Shown one piece after another: positions 1 to 8,846 of a stretch of 18,529 nt of DNA. Where the stretch lies: contig DLOP01000085.1 of assembly GCA_002478505.1 (NCBI GenBank), positions 4,874 to 23,402 of the forward strand. The letters run 5' to 3'. The notes below the pieces were generated by a model. It was not told the DNA's origin, ran no database searches, and saw only the letters and a list, made by a program, of their open reading frames with translations. Position 1 is the first letter of the stretch. Each line of letters starts with the position of its first letter. The stretch is from Lachnospiraceae bacterium UBA7481. Lineage in GTDB: Bacteria; Bacillota; Clostridia; Lachnospirales; Lachnospiraceae. The position numbers and the translations under genes were made by a program.

Positions 1-839
1 GACATTCCATTATTTTCACCGCCCAGATCCCTTGTCAGAAAATTATCCCATGCCTGCGCCATCTTAAGGGCGTCGTTGTACCGTTCTTCCGGAATCTGGG
101 TGATCCGGGTTCCTGATGCATAAACATTTCCATCTTCGTCAAGCGTAAATGCAGCTTCCTTACCGTCAGCATCAAAGACTTTGATCTCAGGCTCATGGAT
201 AAGCTCCGATACCTCGTACTCCACCTGATAAGGCATTTTTACATAAAGGGACACATTGGAAAACTCCGGATTCTCAATTGTCGTTCCTGTCAAACTGTCA
301 TTATTAAGTACAATGCCGTTTACTGTAGCTTTGTATGTATCCGGGATCTGCAAGGTATAGCTTTTCAGCTCTGTATCCAAAACAGGCGTAACTGTTTTCA
401 CTTCCCAATCCATTATCGTAAGGATACCGAAAATGGTGCGCTCGTTGAATGCCGAAAACGTCACCTTCGCAACAGGTGCACCATCTCCATAAATACAATA
501 TACAGGTTCTTCCGCTGAAAAACCGTCAGCATCCCTGTCAAAAGAAAAATTACTGATACCTGCAAGGCGCGCTTCATACAGCCCGTTATAGGCATCCTCC
601 GGCTCAAACTTATTTGGAACCATCGGCATTTCTATATTTTCACACAATGTACCTTCCGCCATCATATTTTTAAAGACTGCCATATAACTTTCCATCGCGG
701 CTTCCGGCTGTGAATTTTCGTACTGTATCAGGGCTTTATCGGTATAATTTAAGAAATGCCAGCTTAATATAAGCAGAATAACTGTATATATACCAAGCCC
801 GGTCCAATAAACGGAAATCTTTTTTCTTTTCGTCGGCAT
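1..839 (-). CDS. Membrane-anchored extracytoplasmic protein of unknown function (3' end cut by the window)
   Basis: An open frame reads from an ATG at 839 to the window edge (279 codons, no stop), so the C-terminus is missing. The start has a good Shine-Dalgarno (AAAGGGGAG) close upstream. The N-terminus is basic (MPTKRKK) and is followed by one hydrophobic segment at about residues 10-30, then a long polar region. This predicts a single-pass protein with most of its mass outside the cell. The region after the anchor has a helical, acidic stretch and then beta-rich segments (for example YTLQIPDTYKATVNG). I do not recognise a family with confidence. Only 11 nt separate it from the end of the upstream glycosidase gene, so the two are very likely co-transcribed and may work together at the cell surface. 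Confidence 0.85.
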   Translation of the reverse strand, partial: MPTKRKKISVYWTGLGIYTVILLILSWHFLNYTDKALIQYENSQPEAAMESYMAVFKNMMAEGTLCENIEMPMVPNKFEPEDAYNGLYEARLAGISNFSFDRDADGFSAEEPVYCIYGDGAPVAKVTFSAFNERTIFGILTIMDWEVKTVTPVLDTELKSYTLQIPDTYKATVNGIVLNNDSLTGTTIENPEFSNVSLYVKMPYQVEYEVSELIHEPEIKVFDADGKEAAFTLDEDGNVYASGTRITQIPEERYNDALKMAQAWDNFLTRDLGGENNGM

Positions 840-850
840 ATGCTCCCCTT

Positions 851-1948
851 TCATTGTCCCGGCATTACAACAAAAGCTGTCGGAAGTTTCCAGGATGAAT
901 TTTGATAATAAAAAGTCGTGCTTGCCATTTCATACCTGCCGTCATAGACCATGGTTGACGAACTGCCACCGTCAAGATTGGCGGCATTTACTGCGCCATA
1001 CTGCTGCATAATTTCGATCAGGTCAGACGCAGTCGCGCCAAGATGTCCTGACGCTCCTCTTCCATCTGTAACAAGCAGAAGCACAGCTCCGTCAGCTCTC
1101 TGCCCTATCACTGTACGCGGATTGGCCCCGCTTCCCTGTCCGTCTATTTTTCTCGCTTCACCGTTTATGATCAGCTGTACAAAATGATTGTTCTTGTCCG
1201 AGCTTTCTTCCTGAAATGCCACCGCATCACGTATCCCGGCCTCCAGCACATAGTCTTCAAAATCACGCTCCGTCATACCGGATAAATCTTTAATCATAAG
1301 AATATTGTCATTATTAAAACCGATCATATAGATGCCGGTCAGTCCATAAAGGTTGTTATGTATGATATCACCATTCTGTACGACAACACCAAGCGGGCGT
1401 CCGCCTTTATTTTCTGCGGACACATAAAGTCCTCCGTTCACTCCGGCCACAGCTCCTGCAGCTGACACAATCTTATCCAGCTCTTTGCCATACTCAGACC
1501 AAGGATATGTACTCCCAACACATACCTGCGAAGGATCTTTGACGATCATCATCTTTGCATAAAACGAGCGTCCGGATATCTCCTCAATGCGGATTCCGTT
1601 TTCATCAAAGACTTCCTCTTCCATGTTTTCCAACCGACTGTCAGCCTCCAGGCTGTCTTCTTTGCCGGTTTCCGTCATGATCAGAGACGTATCTACATTG
1701 ACGTCCATTGCCTGCATGGAATTGCTGTTCACAATTTCCAGTATCTCTTCATCCGTACACACCCATGATGCCAGAAATTTCAATTGTCCCGTTTCAAGGA
1801 TCGTTGTCACAAATAAATTGCGGGCAGCGACAGAAGGTCCGTTACAGCACTTTCTAAGCATAATATAAAGCGTACCGGCTAAAATAACGATGGTAACCAG
1901 AACGATCAGCAGCAGTTTTCCGGTTATAATAGCAATTTTTTTCCCCAT
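851..1948 (-). CDS. Phosphodiester glycosidase family (NAGPA-like) membrane-anchored protein
   Basis: This 365-residue protein has an N-terminal hydrophobic anchor at residues 9-30, a variable acidic linker (about 40-125), and a C-terminal domain (about 128-363) with the hallmarks of the NAGPA family: GVNGGLY (169-175), NPRT (276-279), TDGRG (294-298) and NLDGGSSSTM (324-333). NAGPA is the human lysosomal uncovering enzyme that removes N-acetylglucosamine from a phosphodiester. Bacterial members are often labelled exopolysaccharide biosynthesis proteins and are thought to act on cell-wall or surface glycan phosphodiesters. The anchor places the domain outside the membrane. The ATG start has an upstream TAGGAG. 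It is the first gene of a likely two-gene operon with the truncated membrane protein 11 nt downstream. The family is clear; the substrate is unknown. Confidence 0.92.
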   Translation of the reverse strand: MGKKIAIITGKLLLIVLVTIVILAGTLYIMLRKCCNGPSVAARNLFVTTILETGQLKFLASWVCTDEEILEIVNSNSMQAMDVNVDTSLIMTETGKEDSLEADSRLENMEEEVFDENGIRIEEISGRSFYAKMMIVKDPSQVCVGSTYPWSEYGKELDKIVSAAGAVAGVNGGLYVSAENKGGRPLGVVVQNGDIIHNNLYGLTGIYMIGFNNDNILMIKDLSGMTERDFEDYVLEAGIRDAVAFQEESSDKNNHFVQLIINGEARKIDGQGSGANPRTVIGQRADGAVLLLVTDGRGASGHLGATASDLIEIMQQYGAVNAANLDGGSSSTMVYDGRYEMASTTFYYQNSSWKLPTAFVVMPGQ

Positions 1949-2001
1949 AACGATTGCTCCTATTTTTTATGCTATTTTTTGAATTATCTTATTTTTCCCA
2001 A

Positions 2002-2036
2002 CAGAAATCGGCATAACCAAAGTCATGCCGTTCCTG
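2002..2036 (-). terminator. Hairpin between the SASP gene and the glycosidase gene; possible terminator
   Basis: An inverted repeat pairs CGGCATAAC (2009-2017) with GTCATGCCG (2022-2030) around a CAAA loop, and the stem extends outward through CAGAAA / TTCCTG with one bulge and wobble pairs. It lies about 30 nt after the SASP stop codon, where a terminator is expected. It lacks a clear T-tract on the minus strand, so an intrinsic terminator is plausible but not proven. Confidence 0.45.
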
Positions 2037-2066
2037 CGAAAATGCAATTCTGCTATTTTCTTATTC

Positions 2067-2267
2067 TTACTTCATCATTTCTTCCTGCTTCTTGATCATT
2101 CTACGAACCATCTCGCCGCCGATGCTTCCTGCTTCTTTAGCAGTGATATCGCCGTTGTAACCATCCTTAAGGTTTACACCTAACTCAGAAGCTACCTCTG
2201 TTTTAAAACGATCCATAGCTGCCTTTGCTTCAGGCACTGTTGTCTTGTTAGACTTTGAGCTTGCCAT
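2067..2267 (-). CDS. Alpha/beta-type small acid-soluble spore protein (SASP)
   Basis: This 66-residue protein matches the alpha/beta SASP family, which coats and protects DNA in dormant endospores. The germination protease (GPR) recognition segment is visible as TEVASE (residues 23-28), followed by the conserved ELGV. The second conserved block has the form GYNGDITAKEAGSIGGEMVRRMI (residues 37-59). Length and composition are typical of the family, and the start has a strong SD (GGAGG, 9 nt spacing). Such genes are normally read by sigma-G in the forespore. I looked for a sigma-G promoter upstream but saw no convincing match. Its presence indicates an endospore-forming organism. It appears to be a single-gene unit. 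Confidence 0.96.
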   Translation of the reverse strand: MASSKSNKTTVPEAKAAMDRFKTEVASELGVNLKDGYNGDITAKEAGSIGGEMVRRMIKKQEEMMK

Positions 2268-2383
2268 AATTTCTTACCTCCATAAATACTTATCTGCTTT
2301 ATATATTTTAAGATAAACACTTTTCTGCGCTTACCCTGATGATAGTATTTGTGATCATAAGAAAATTATGTTTGGTATTTTTT

Positions 2384-2728
2384 TCAAAAAACATCATCTG
2401 CAGTCGATGGTTTATGTTTATTAAGATAATCGGCAAAAAACTGCGCTGCACTCTGATCCGCATATGATTTTTCCATATTGATCTCACAGACGGCTCCCAA
2501 AGCGACATTGATCTCTCCCGCAGCTATCTTTCCCATGACCATAGCTCCCTTTTCAATATCTACCCTCTGATCAACATCCAGATCACCTTTGATTGCGCCG
2601 GTAACGACAAGATTTGTTGCCGCAACATTGCCCCTAACCTCTCCGATCAGATCCAGATCACCATCCATGATGACATCACCCTCAATAATCATACCCTTGG
2701 GAATCACACTTTTCTCTGTTGTAGCCAT
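2384..2728 (-). CDS. Bactofilin family polymer-forming protein
   Basis: The 114-residue protein from the ATG at 2728 carries a bactofilin core (about residues 10-85): a run of short beta turns with repeated G-x-V/I/L and G-D-L/V patterns, such as IIEGDVIMDGDLDLIGEVRG and GAIKGDLDVD. Bactofilins assemble into filaments without nucleotide and act as scaffolds, often at membranes, in cell shape or spore-related processes. I chose the start at 2728 rather than the longer frame starting at 2785. CCGGAGG lies at the right distance before 2728, and the 19 extra residues look unrelated to the fold. The short tail after the core (86-114) is polar. Its neighbours are the SASP gene and the phosphatase gene. 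Family is confident; cellular role here is not known. Confidence 0.9.
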   Translation of the reverse strand: MATTEKSVIPKGMIIEGDVIMDGDLDLIGEVRGNVAATNLVVTGAIKGDLDVDQRVDIEKGAMVMGKIAAGEINVALGAVCEINMEKSYADQSAAQFFADYLNKHKPSTADDVF

Positions 2729-2853
2729 GCTTTTAAACCTCCGGTTTATCAAATATCTATCAAATATATATTTAAACGCTATCACGTATCGTTTCTGTCA
2801 TTACATACAATACCCGCAATACACAAAAAAATCCATTCTTACGGCGTTCCCTG

Positions 2854-3645
2854 TCAATCTTCCAGCAAAGGGACATAATATCTCTTTCCCGTGTCAAGAC
2901 ACAGACAGCCCAGCTGGCTGGATCTGCTGTTCAACGCCATACCGCAGTCAACATCAATCACATGATACCCCTGATAATCTTCTTTTTCAAAAATGCATCC
3001 GCGGCCGCTTTCATCCAGCTCTCCAAGTCTCTGCGTAAAGATATGTCCCACAACATAGACATCTCTGATATATGCCCATGGCCGCACATAATCCTCTGCA
3101 AGTCCCCGCTTATCAAACATGCTTTCCCATACGATCTCCTCCACCTGTTTAGGCGGCGTTCCGGCATATTTGACCTCCTTTCCAAAACGCTTCTGCAAAG
3201 AATAGGAATGGGATAAATGATAGGATGTCTCTCCAATCCTGATCCGCTTGATCAGATACAAACTCTTAAGATAATCTTCAATGGCCTTCTGCTCATCCTC
3301 AGGCATACTTAACAGTTCCAGACAGGTCCCCTCTCCGCCATTGCATGGATGCACCCAAAGTTCATAAGGCGTAAAACCGTCATAGATCTCATCTTCCACT
3401 TCGCCAGCTGCCCTTCGGCGAAGATACTCCACGGCATTAAGAAGCATACACTCATGATTTCCCAACAACAGCTCCACATTCTCCCGATTCATGATATCCT
3501 GGATCAGGCGGATACCCTCCGGCCCTCTGTCGATTGCATCGCCAAGAACATATAAAAAATCTTTTTCAGAGAAATTGATCTTGTCCAATATTTTTTTGTA
3601 TGCATTATACTGCCCATGAACATCACTTAATACATATGTACTCAT
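2854..3645 (-). CDS. PPP-family metallophosphoesterase, probable protein Ser/Thr phosphatase
   Basis: The 263-residue protein has the three metal-binding signatures of the PPP phosphatase superfamily in the right order: SDVHG (residues 7-11), GDAIDRG (35-41) and GNHE (62-65). Later histidines occur in HLSHS and VVGH as expected. These residues bind two metal ions that hydrolyse phosphate monoesters. The ATG follows AGGGAG. The gene lies 51 nt downstream of a Ser/Thr kinase on the same strand, so it is likely co-transcribed and the natural antagonist of that kinase. Bacterial members can also hydrolyse dinucleoside polyphosphates, which remains an alternative function. Confidence 0.92.
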   Translation of the reverse strand: MSTYVLSDVHGQYNAYKKILDKINFSEKDFLYVLGDAIDRGPEGIRLIQDIMNRENVELLLGNHECMLLNAVEYLRRRAAGEVEDEIYDGFTPYELWVHPCNGGEGTCLELLSMPEDEQKAIEDYLKSLYLIKRIRIGETSYHLSHSYSLQKRFGKEVKYAGTPPKQVEEIVWESMFDKRGLAEDYVRPWAYIRDVYVVGHIFTQRLGELDESGRGCIFEKEDYQGYHVIDVDCGMALNSRSSQLGCLCLDTGKRYYVPLLED

Positions 3646-3696
3646 CTGTTACTCCCTGATTATATGTAACTGATACATCCCCGACACGAACACCTC

Positions 3697-5574
3697 TTAT
3701 GTCATATCCTCGATATCATCCTCTTTGATGCAGATAATGGGACGGATTCCCATGCATTTATTCAGTCTCCACTCGTCCAGCTTATTATCGACCATGGCAT
3801 GACCTTCAAACCCTTCCTGGCAAATGTAGGAATCATCTACATCCACATGTCCCCGCGAACGCAGTCCATAACTGTTCTGATGAAATATTCCGTCTGCCAA
3901 GGCAGCAACATACTGCGAACATGGCGCTTCATCCAATGCCCGCCGCTCTCTTGCCATCCCACGCTGCAGAGAAAGATCCTTATCAAATCCATATCTGACC
4001 TCTTCAATGGAAGGGATATAAACTTTGTCATAGGTAATTTTATCAGAAAGCGCCGATACCGGAGTATTGATCCCCGTCACCTGAAGCATCTGCCTCTCGG
4101 TATCTTTAAATGCGCGCCGCACAAAGACACTGTTTAACCACTCCCTGATCTTGCTCTTTTCCCAGCAGATGCCTTTCCGCACTTTGGAAACTTCTTTATC
4201 AGACATCTTTAGATATTTAACATGATCATATGGTTGGAAATCAATGATATATTCGGACTGTAATGTCACCCTGTCCTGCCTCTGCTGTACGATCCTCCAA
4301 GGCAGGAAATTAAATTTAAAATAACGGTATCCGGTAAGCTCCTGCTTCGGCTTCATCACACTGCTGAGCAGATCCTTTTCCTGCGTGTGCGTCCGATAAA
4401 CCGGCATACGCAGATATTTTTCTCCGTTGACGATCGCCACTTCTTCCTGATCATATTCCGCATATACGATATCGGAATTCAGTTGTGCACCGCTGATCTC
4501 ATTCATCGGGTACTCGCCGAACCAGATACGTCCCGTCCTGTCCATCAGGATCTTCGCCTTATCTTCCACCACCTTGCTGACGGAAGCATTCTTCTCATCA
4601 GGATAAACGCCATACAGATCCTTATATAGTTCATCTATGCTCTGCTGCCGGTCCCCGGCATTCATGGACAGCCCTTTCATAATGCCGGCAGCAATTTTTT
4701 TATCAATGTTGATATTATATTGCGCAATATCGATCAATTCATCCTTCTCATTGCGCTCATAAGACGCCTGCGGAACTTCGCTGGTCATAATACAGTAAAG
4801 CGTGGCGCAGATGCCGTAGATATCCGTCCATGGTCCCTGTTCCGAAAGCTTACTGAGCATCTGTTCCAGCGGGGCAAATCCCCATTTCCCCAGAAACACC
4901 TGCTGATTGTTCAGTCCGACCTTCTTAGAACCGCCAAAATCAATCAGCTTCATGCTGCCGTCTTCATCCATCATGATATTATCCGGACTAATATCCCTAT
5001 GGATCAAACCGGACTTATGAAGCCTTCCAAGAACGCTGATCACTGGTTCCATCAATTCCAAAGCTTCTTTCACGCCCAGCCATCCGCCCTGGGAATCCAC
5101 ATACTTGCGCAGATTTCCGTTCTCCAGAAATTCCATGATCAGATAACCGGTATTATTCTCATAAAACAAGTCCTTAATGGCAACAATGCCCGGAAACTTA
5201 GAAAATTCCGCCAGCACCCTTGCTTCCCTTAAATATGCCGTCGTCTCACGCTGATATTCTTCGCCGTTGACTTCATCCAATACAAGAACCGTCCTGCCAT
5301 CCTCCGCACGGTCAACCATCTCATCAGGGAAAAACTCTTTTACGGCAACACGATATTCAAGCAGCATATCGTATCCGATATAAGTGATACCATAGCCGCC
5401 TTTTCCAAGAATATTGCCGATCAATATTTTATTGTTTAATATCGTTCCCGGTGCAAGCGCTTTAGACCATGTCAGCTGTCCCGCTTTTTCGCGTCCGCAA
5501 TGTGGGCAGATCCCGACATCATCACTGGTCTTCATACACCGCAGGCAAATTTTCCCGATTTCCGATAGTTCCAT
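3697..5574 (-). CDS. Ser/Thr protein kinase with N-terminal zinc ribbon and C-terminal DUF6273-like domain
   Basis: This 625-residue protein has three parts. A zinc ribbon is formed by C10, C13, C23 and C26. A Hanks-type kinase domain follows (about 45-325): glycine loop GKGGYG (57-62), catalytic lysine K79 in AVKE, HRD (192-194) with N199, DFG (212-214) and APLEQ (234-238). The C-terminal 270 residues, with conserved tryptophans and blocks such as RIWFGEYPM, WEKSKIREWLN and CMGIRPIICI, resemble the DUF6273 domain. No transmembrane segment is seen, so it should be cytosolic, unlike PASTA kinases. The ATG is the only start that keeps the zinc ribbon; its nearest SD (GAGGGG) lies about 14 nt away, which is long. 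Paired with the phosphatase downstream. Domain calls for the kinase are firm; DUF6273 is from memory of the family. Confidence 0.93.
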   Translation of the reverse strand: MELSEIGKICLRCMKTSDDVGICPHCGREKAGQLTWSKALAPGTILNNKILIGNILGKGGYGITYIGYDMLLEYRVAVKEFFPDEMVDRAEDGRTVLVLDEVNGEEYQRETTAYLREARVLAEFSKFPGIVAIKDLFYENNTGYLIMEFLENGNLRKYVDSQGGWLGVKEALELMEPVISVLGRLHKSGLIHRDISPDNIMMDEDGSMKLIDFGGSKKVGLNNQQVFLGKWGFAPLEQMLSKLSEQGPWTDIYGICATLYCIMTSEVPQASYERNEKDELIDIAQYNINIDKKIAAGIMKGLSMNAGDRQQSIDELYKDLYGVYPDEKNASVSKVVEDKAKILMDRTGRIWFGEYPMNEISGAQLNSDIVYAEYDQEEVAIVNGEKYLRMPVYRTHTQEKDLLSSVMKPKQELTGYRYFKFNFLPWRIVQQRQDRVTLQSEYIIDFQPYDHVKYLKMSDKEVSKVRKGICWEKSKIREWLNSVFVRRAFKDTERQMLQVTGINTPVSALSDKITYDKVYIPSIEEVRYGFDKDLSLQRGMARERRALDEAPCSQYVAALADGIFHQNSYGLRSRGHVDVDDSYICQEGFEGHAMVDNKLDEWRLNKCMGIRPIICIKEDDIEDMT

Positions 5575-5614
5575 AAAACGTGCACTGACCCCTCGCGTAA
5601 TTTATGCTAATTCT

Positions 5615-5642
5615 ATTATACTATAAAATATATGATTTTCCA
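5615..5642 (-). promoter_or_regulatory. Probable sigma-A promoter for the kinase-phosphatase unit
   Basis: On the minus strand a perfect -10 TATAAT (5615-5620) sits 16 bp from a weak -35 TGGAAA (5637-5642). It is about 40 nt upstream of the kinase start, in the gap after the ABC operon. The poor -35 suggests either weak or activator-dependent use. Confidence 0.5.
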
Positions 5643-5680
5643 GTGGTTTCTTAAATATTTTTATGAAATTCTTCTCACAC

Positions 5681-7033
5681 TTATTCCGACCGAATTGCAG
5701 CCAATGGGCTCAACCGCATGGCGCGGATAGAAGGAAACAGACCGGAAAGCATTCCTATACCGATGGCAAATACAATCGATAACAGCGACAGCCACAGCGG
5801 AATCCGCGAAATCCTCTCTATGCCAAAATCGCTCTGCGCCACCAGATTATTGATGACAATCGACAATCCATAGCTTAATCCGACACCCACGACTCCTCCG
5901 ATAAATCCGATAAACCCTGCCTCCATCAGAAACAACGTTTGGATATCCCGGATCCGGCAACCGATAACCTTCATAATACCGATCTCCTTCGTCCGTTCAT
6001 AGATGGACATCATCATCGTATTGGTGATACCGATCGCCGCGACAAATAAGGATACTGCGCCAATACCTCCCAGAACCGCCTGAATAACATTCATCTGATC
6101 CATCTCCGAACTGATCCACTCCGATGCCGCATAGGTCTCATAACCCATCATATTAATCTGGCTCTGTATCTCCGCAACATTATCCATCTCATCCACTTCT
6201 ACATCAATCGTAGAATAAAAAATCTCCTTGTATGGCTTGCCGGACTGCATCGTCGGCTGTCCCGGAATCACTCGTCCCTTAAATACCTGCTGCAGCTGCG
6301 TCTTTAATGCGTCGATATCGCAATATACACCATAACTGTAACTATTCCACTCATCAATCGTACCCTCCACGATACCGGCAGCCCCAATAATATATTTTTT
6401 CGGCTGTGGAATAATCTGTCCGTTTTCGTCAGTACTTCCCGCCGACCAATAACGGTCTGTATCAAAAATCACATAGGCGGAATCATTGTACAAATCGATG
6501 GGTGGAAGGGTGCCGTTTTCCCAGTATTCATAAGTCCCCGTCTTAACATTGCGGAAATCCGTGATCACCATATTACCGTAGATAAACGAAAGCGGTTCTC
6601 CGGGCTGGGGGTAGCTTCCCTGTGCCAGAGGAATCGCCATCCGCTCCATTGCCTCCGGAGCAATCCCTCTGATCCAGATATAGCTTTCATAATTTCCAAT
6701 GCGCAGGATCGCCGAAGTTTCCAGCTGGGGAGAAACCATGGTCACATGCTCCATCCCCTGCAACATCTCCACCAGATTATCATCAAGAAACAATTCTTCC
6801 GTATCAGAGTCGGAACTAGAGCCCCATCGGTTAGGCTGATATATCTCAATCGTCGTCAGGCTGGCATAGGACTCCATCTCCTCTAACATAGCGCTCTTCA
6901 TACCGATACCCAACGAAAGCATCACTATAATGGAAGTCGTACCGATCACTACACCCAGCACCGTCAGAATAGTCCTAAATTTTCTTTTAAACAAACTGCC
7001 GCCGCTCATACGCAGCAAATCTATTATCTTCAT
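5681..7033 (-). CDS. ABC transporter permease, MacB/FtsX family
   Basis: The 450-residue protein has the MacB/FtsX layout. One N-terminal transmembrane segment (about 22-45) follows the basic entry LFKRKFRTILTVLGVVIG, then comes a large extracytoplasmic domain (about 50-310). Three C-terminal membrane segments come last, with the typical cytosolic loop YERTKEIGIMKVIG between the first two and the ending SIRAMRLSPLAAIRSE. Such permeases do not usually form a classical channel but transmit mechanical force or export peptides, antibiotics or lipoproteins. It is the last gene of a three-gene operon, 17 nt after the surface protein gene, with only a weak SD (GGGTGA). The substrate cannot be read from sequence. 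Confidence 0.93.
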   Translation of the reverse strand: MKIIDLLRMSGGSLFKRKFRTILTVLGVVIGTTSIIVMLSLGIGMKSAMLEEMESYASLTTIEIYQPNRWGSSSDSDTEELFLDDNLVEMLQGMEHVTMVSPQLETSAILRIGNYESYIWIRGIAPEAMERMAIPLAQGSYPQPGEPLSFIYGNMVITDFRNVKTGTYEYWENGTLPPIDLYNDSAYVIFDTDRYWSAGSTDENGQIIPQPKKYIIGAAGIVEGTIDEWNSYSYGVYCDIDALKTQLQQVFKGRVIPGQPTMQSGKPYKEIFYSTIDVEVDEMDNVAEIQSQINMMGYETYAASEWISSEMDQMNVIQAVLGGIGAVSLFVAAIGITNTMMMSIYERTKEIGIMKVIGCRIRDIQTLFLMEAGFIGFIGGVVGVGLSYGLSIVINNLVAQSDFGIERISRIPLWLSLLSIVFAIGIGMLSGLFPSIRAMRLSPLAAIRSE

Positions 7034-7050
7034 ATTTCACCCAAACCCAT

Positions 7051-8823
7051 TTAATTCTCGTCATCTAATGATTCAATATCTTCCAGATCCTTCAGTAAAT
7101 CCGCTTTCTTCTTTTTCTTCTTTACAACAATAATTATTACGATCACCGCGATCACAACCACAACTGCGGCTATGATGGCAATGATCCAGCCGATGGCAAG
7201 ACCGCCGCCATCCATATCTTCATAGCCTCCCATCATCGGATCTTCAAAAAAATCACCCTCGCCAAAGCTGTCATAATTTTCCTCGTAAACATAAAGCATG
7301 ATCTCTTTTTCCAGTGTGGATACATTACCCGACTCATCCTCATAGGACACCACCGCAGTAATATATCCTTCATCCATAGTCGGCGCAATGCCGTCAACCA
7401 TGGCGTCCACGTTGCCGGTGGCTCCCGGCTCGATCTTACCGATAAACGTATTGCCGCCGGAAATCGTATCTCCCTCAAAGGTAACCTGCACATTGTACAA
7501 TGTAGTCTTACCCATATTATAAACACTGAACATAATGTTCGTGCTGCCGCCTACGGCAATGGAGCCCGGAAGGACATCCGCCTCGCCGGTATCTACTCTT
7601 GCGTTCTGTTTGACAGGAATCGAGAGATTCGAATCTGCCTGATATTTGTTAAAAAGCTCATCCTCATAATTTGCCTTCACTTCGATAACATAAGGCTTCT
7701 GCGTCAGATCGCTTCTGGCAGTCATCTCAATGCTGATCTGCGTTGTCGCCCCCGGTGCGATCCGGTCCACATAGATGGTAGCAGAACCGGATGTCGGCAG
7801 GAAGGCCTCATATGTGGTATCCTTATCATCCCCCGCCTGCGCTGCAGCCAGGTCAAACTGGATATTGGAAACCGCCGTCTGCGAAGATGTATTCTGTACG
7901 TCGATGGTCAGGTTAAAGGTATCTCCTGCATATACCTCTGCCGGATCGGTAGTAAATCCGGTCACAATGATCCTCGGCGTGGAAGTATTGCCCGTAATCG
8001 GAGTAAGGCTTTCCAAGGTTCCGCTTTCCGGCGCGCCGGTGATATTTATATAGGTTGTAAGATCCGTCTCCTCAACGCCGCCGTTACGGTAATATTTTAC
8101 ATGGAAAGTCAGCGGATACGTACCGGTCATGGCATCAGCAGCAACCACAAAATCCCATGACACCTCCTGCCGCAGAGCATATGACTGCTCTACTGAATCC
8201 GCTGCCGGAAGCGCCGCGATCATCCTTGCGTCAGTCGCGGTCTGGATCACAAAAGGCCACTCGGAAACCTTCGTCGAAACTGTCGGTGTGATTACCACAT
8301 CCGTAACACCCTCCTTGCCCAGATTGATCAGCGCAAGCGTCAGCGTCGTCGGCTGCCCATATCTTGCATTGGTTACCGGCACCTCATTGCAAAGGAAAAG
8401 GAAGCCGCTCGTTGTAGACGGGATCGTATGCCCGGGAACACTATCCAGATTCGTTTCCACTGTAACAACATAGGCTTGCAGCTGTCTTACGGTCATCGTC
8501 GTATTAGCGATATAAACATTAGCTTGATAAAAGATCTCATCGATCTTACGTAAGGACTCATCCGTCAGATCATACCGGGCTTTCATGCTGTTAATATGAT
8601 CTATGATTAAAATATAGGCAATCGAACGGTCCGAATCATTGATCTGTGCATCGGGATCTCTTGTATCCCAGCCTGACACGTTAGAAGATACGGTAGGCGT
8701 GGGCGGTATCGTAGTCGCCTCCGCGGTCAAAGGGGTGGATATCATAAATGCAGCGCATACCAGAAGCACCGCCATCACAACCCCTGTCATCATTCTATAC
8801 AGCTTATTTTGTATTGACTTCAT
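7051..8823 (-). CDS. Secreted, C-terminally membrane-anchored CARDB/NEW3-like surface protein of an ABC operon
   Basis: This 590-residue protein starts with a signal peptide (hydrophobic core about 12-34, likely cleaved near AEA). After a helical segment (about 60-125) come at least three beta-sandwich units at about 140-260, 285-405 and 410-520, with patterns such as YAGDTFNLTIDVQNTSS and IAVGGSTNIMFSVYNMGKT. These are typical of CARDB / NEW3 (COG1361) adhesion-like modules. A strong transmembrane helix (about 545-567) follows, then a six-lysine stop-transfer and an acidic cytosolic tail. The product should stand on the outer face, held by its C-terminus. It lies between the ATPase and permease genes with gaps of 23 and 17 nt, which argues that it is an extracellular partner of the transporter. 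The start has GGGAGG upstream. Exact domain family is less certain than architecture. Confidence 0.85.
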   Translation of the reverse strand: MKSIQNKLYRMMTGVVMAVLLVCAAFMISTPLTAEATTIPPTPTVSSNVSGWDTRDPDAQINDSDRSIAYILIIDHINSMKARYDLTDESLRKIDEIFYQANVYIANTTMTVRQLQAYVVTVETNLDSVPGHTIPSTTSGFLFLCNEVPVTNARYGQPTTLTLALINLGKEGVTDVVITPTVSTKVSEWPFVIQTATDARMIAALPAADSVEQSYALRQEVSWDFVVAADAMTGTYPLTFHVKYYRNGGVEETDLTTYINITGAPESGTLESLTPITGNTSTPRIIVTGFTTDPAEVYAGDTFNLTIDVQNTSSQTAVSNIQFDLAAAQAGDDKDTTYEAFLPTSGSATIYVDRIAPGATTQISIEMTARSDLTQKPYVIEVKANYEDELFNKYQADSNLSIPVKQNARVDTGEADVLPGSIAVGGSTNIMFSVYNMGKTTLYNVQVTFEGDTISGGNTFIGKIEPGATGNVDAMVDGIAPTMDEGYITAVVSYEDESGNVSTLEKEIMLYVYEENYDSFGEGDFFEDPMMGGYEDMDGGGLAIGWIIAIIAAVVVVIAVIVIIIVVKKKKKKADLLKDLEDIESLDDEN

Positions 8824-8846
8824 AATATCTCATTCCTCCCATTTAA

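Noticed and set aside
2308..2508. 66-codon minus-strand frame overlapping the bactofilin 3' end
   Set aside because: It is out of frame with a well-supported bactofilin gene, has no SD, and encodes no recognisable domain.
2729..2785. Longer N-terminus for the bactofilin
   Set aside because: The start at 2728 has a strong GGAGG at good spacing; the extra 19 residues do not fit the family.
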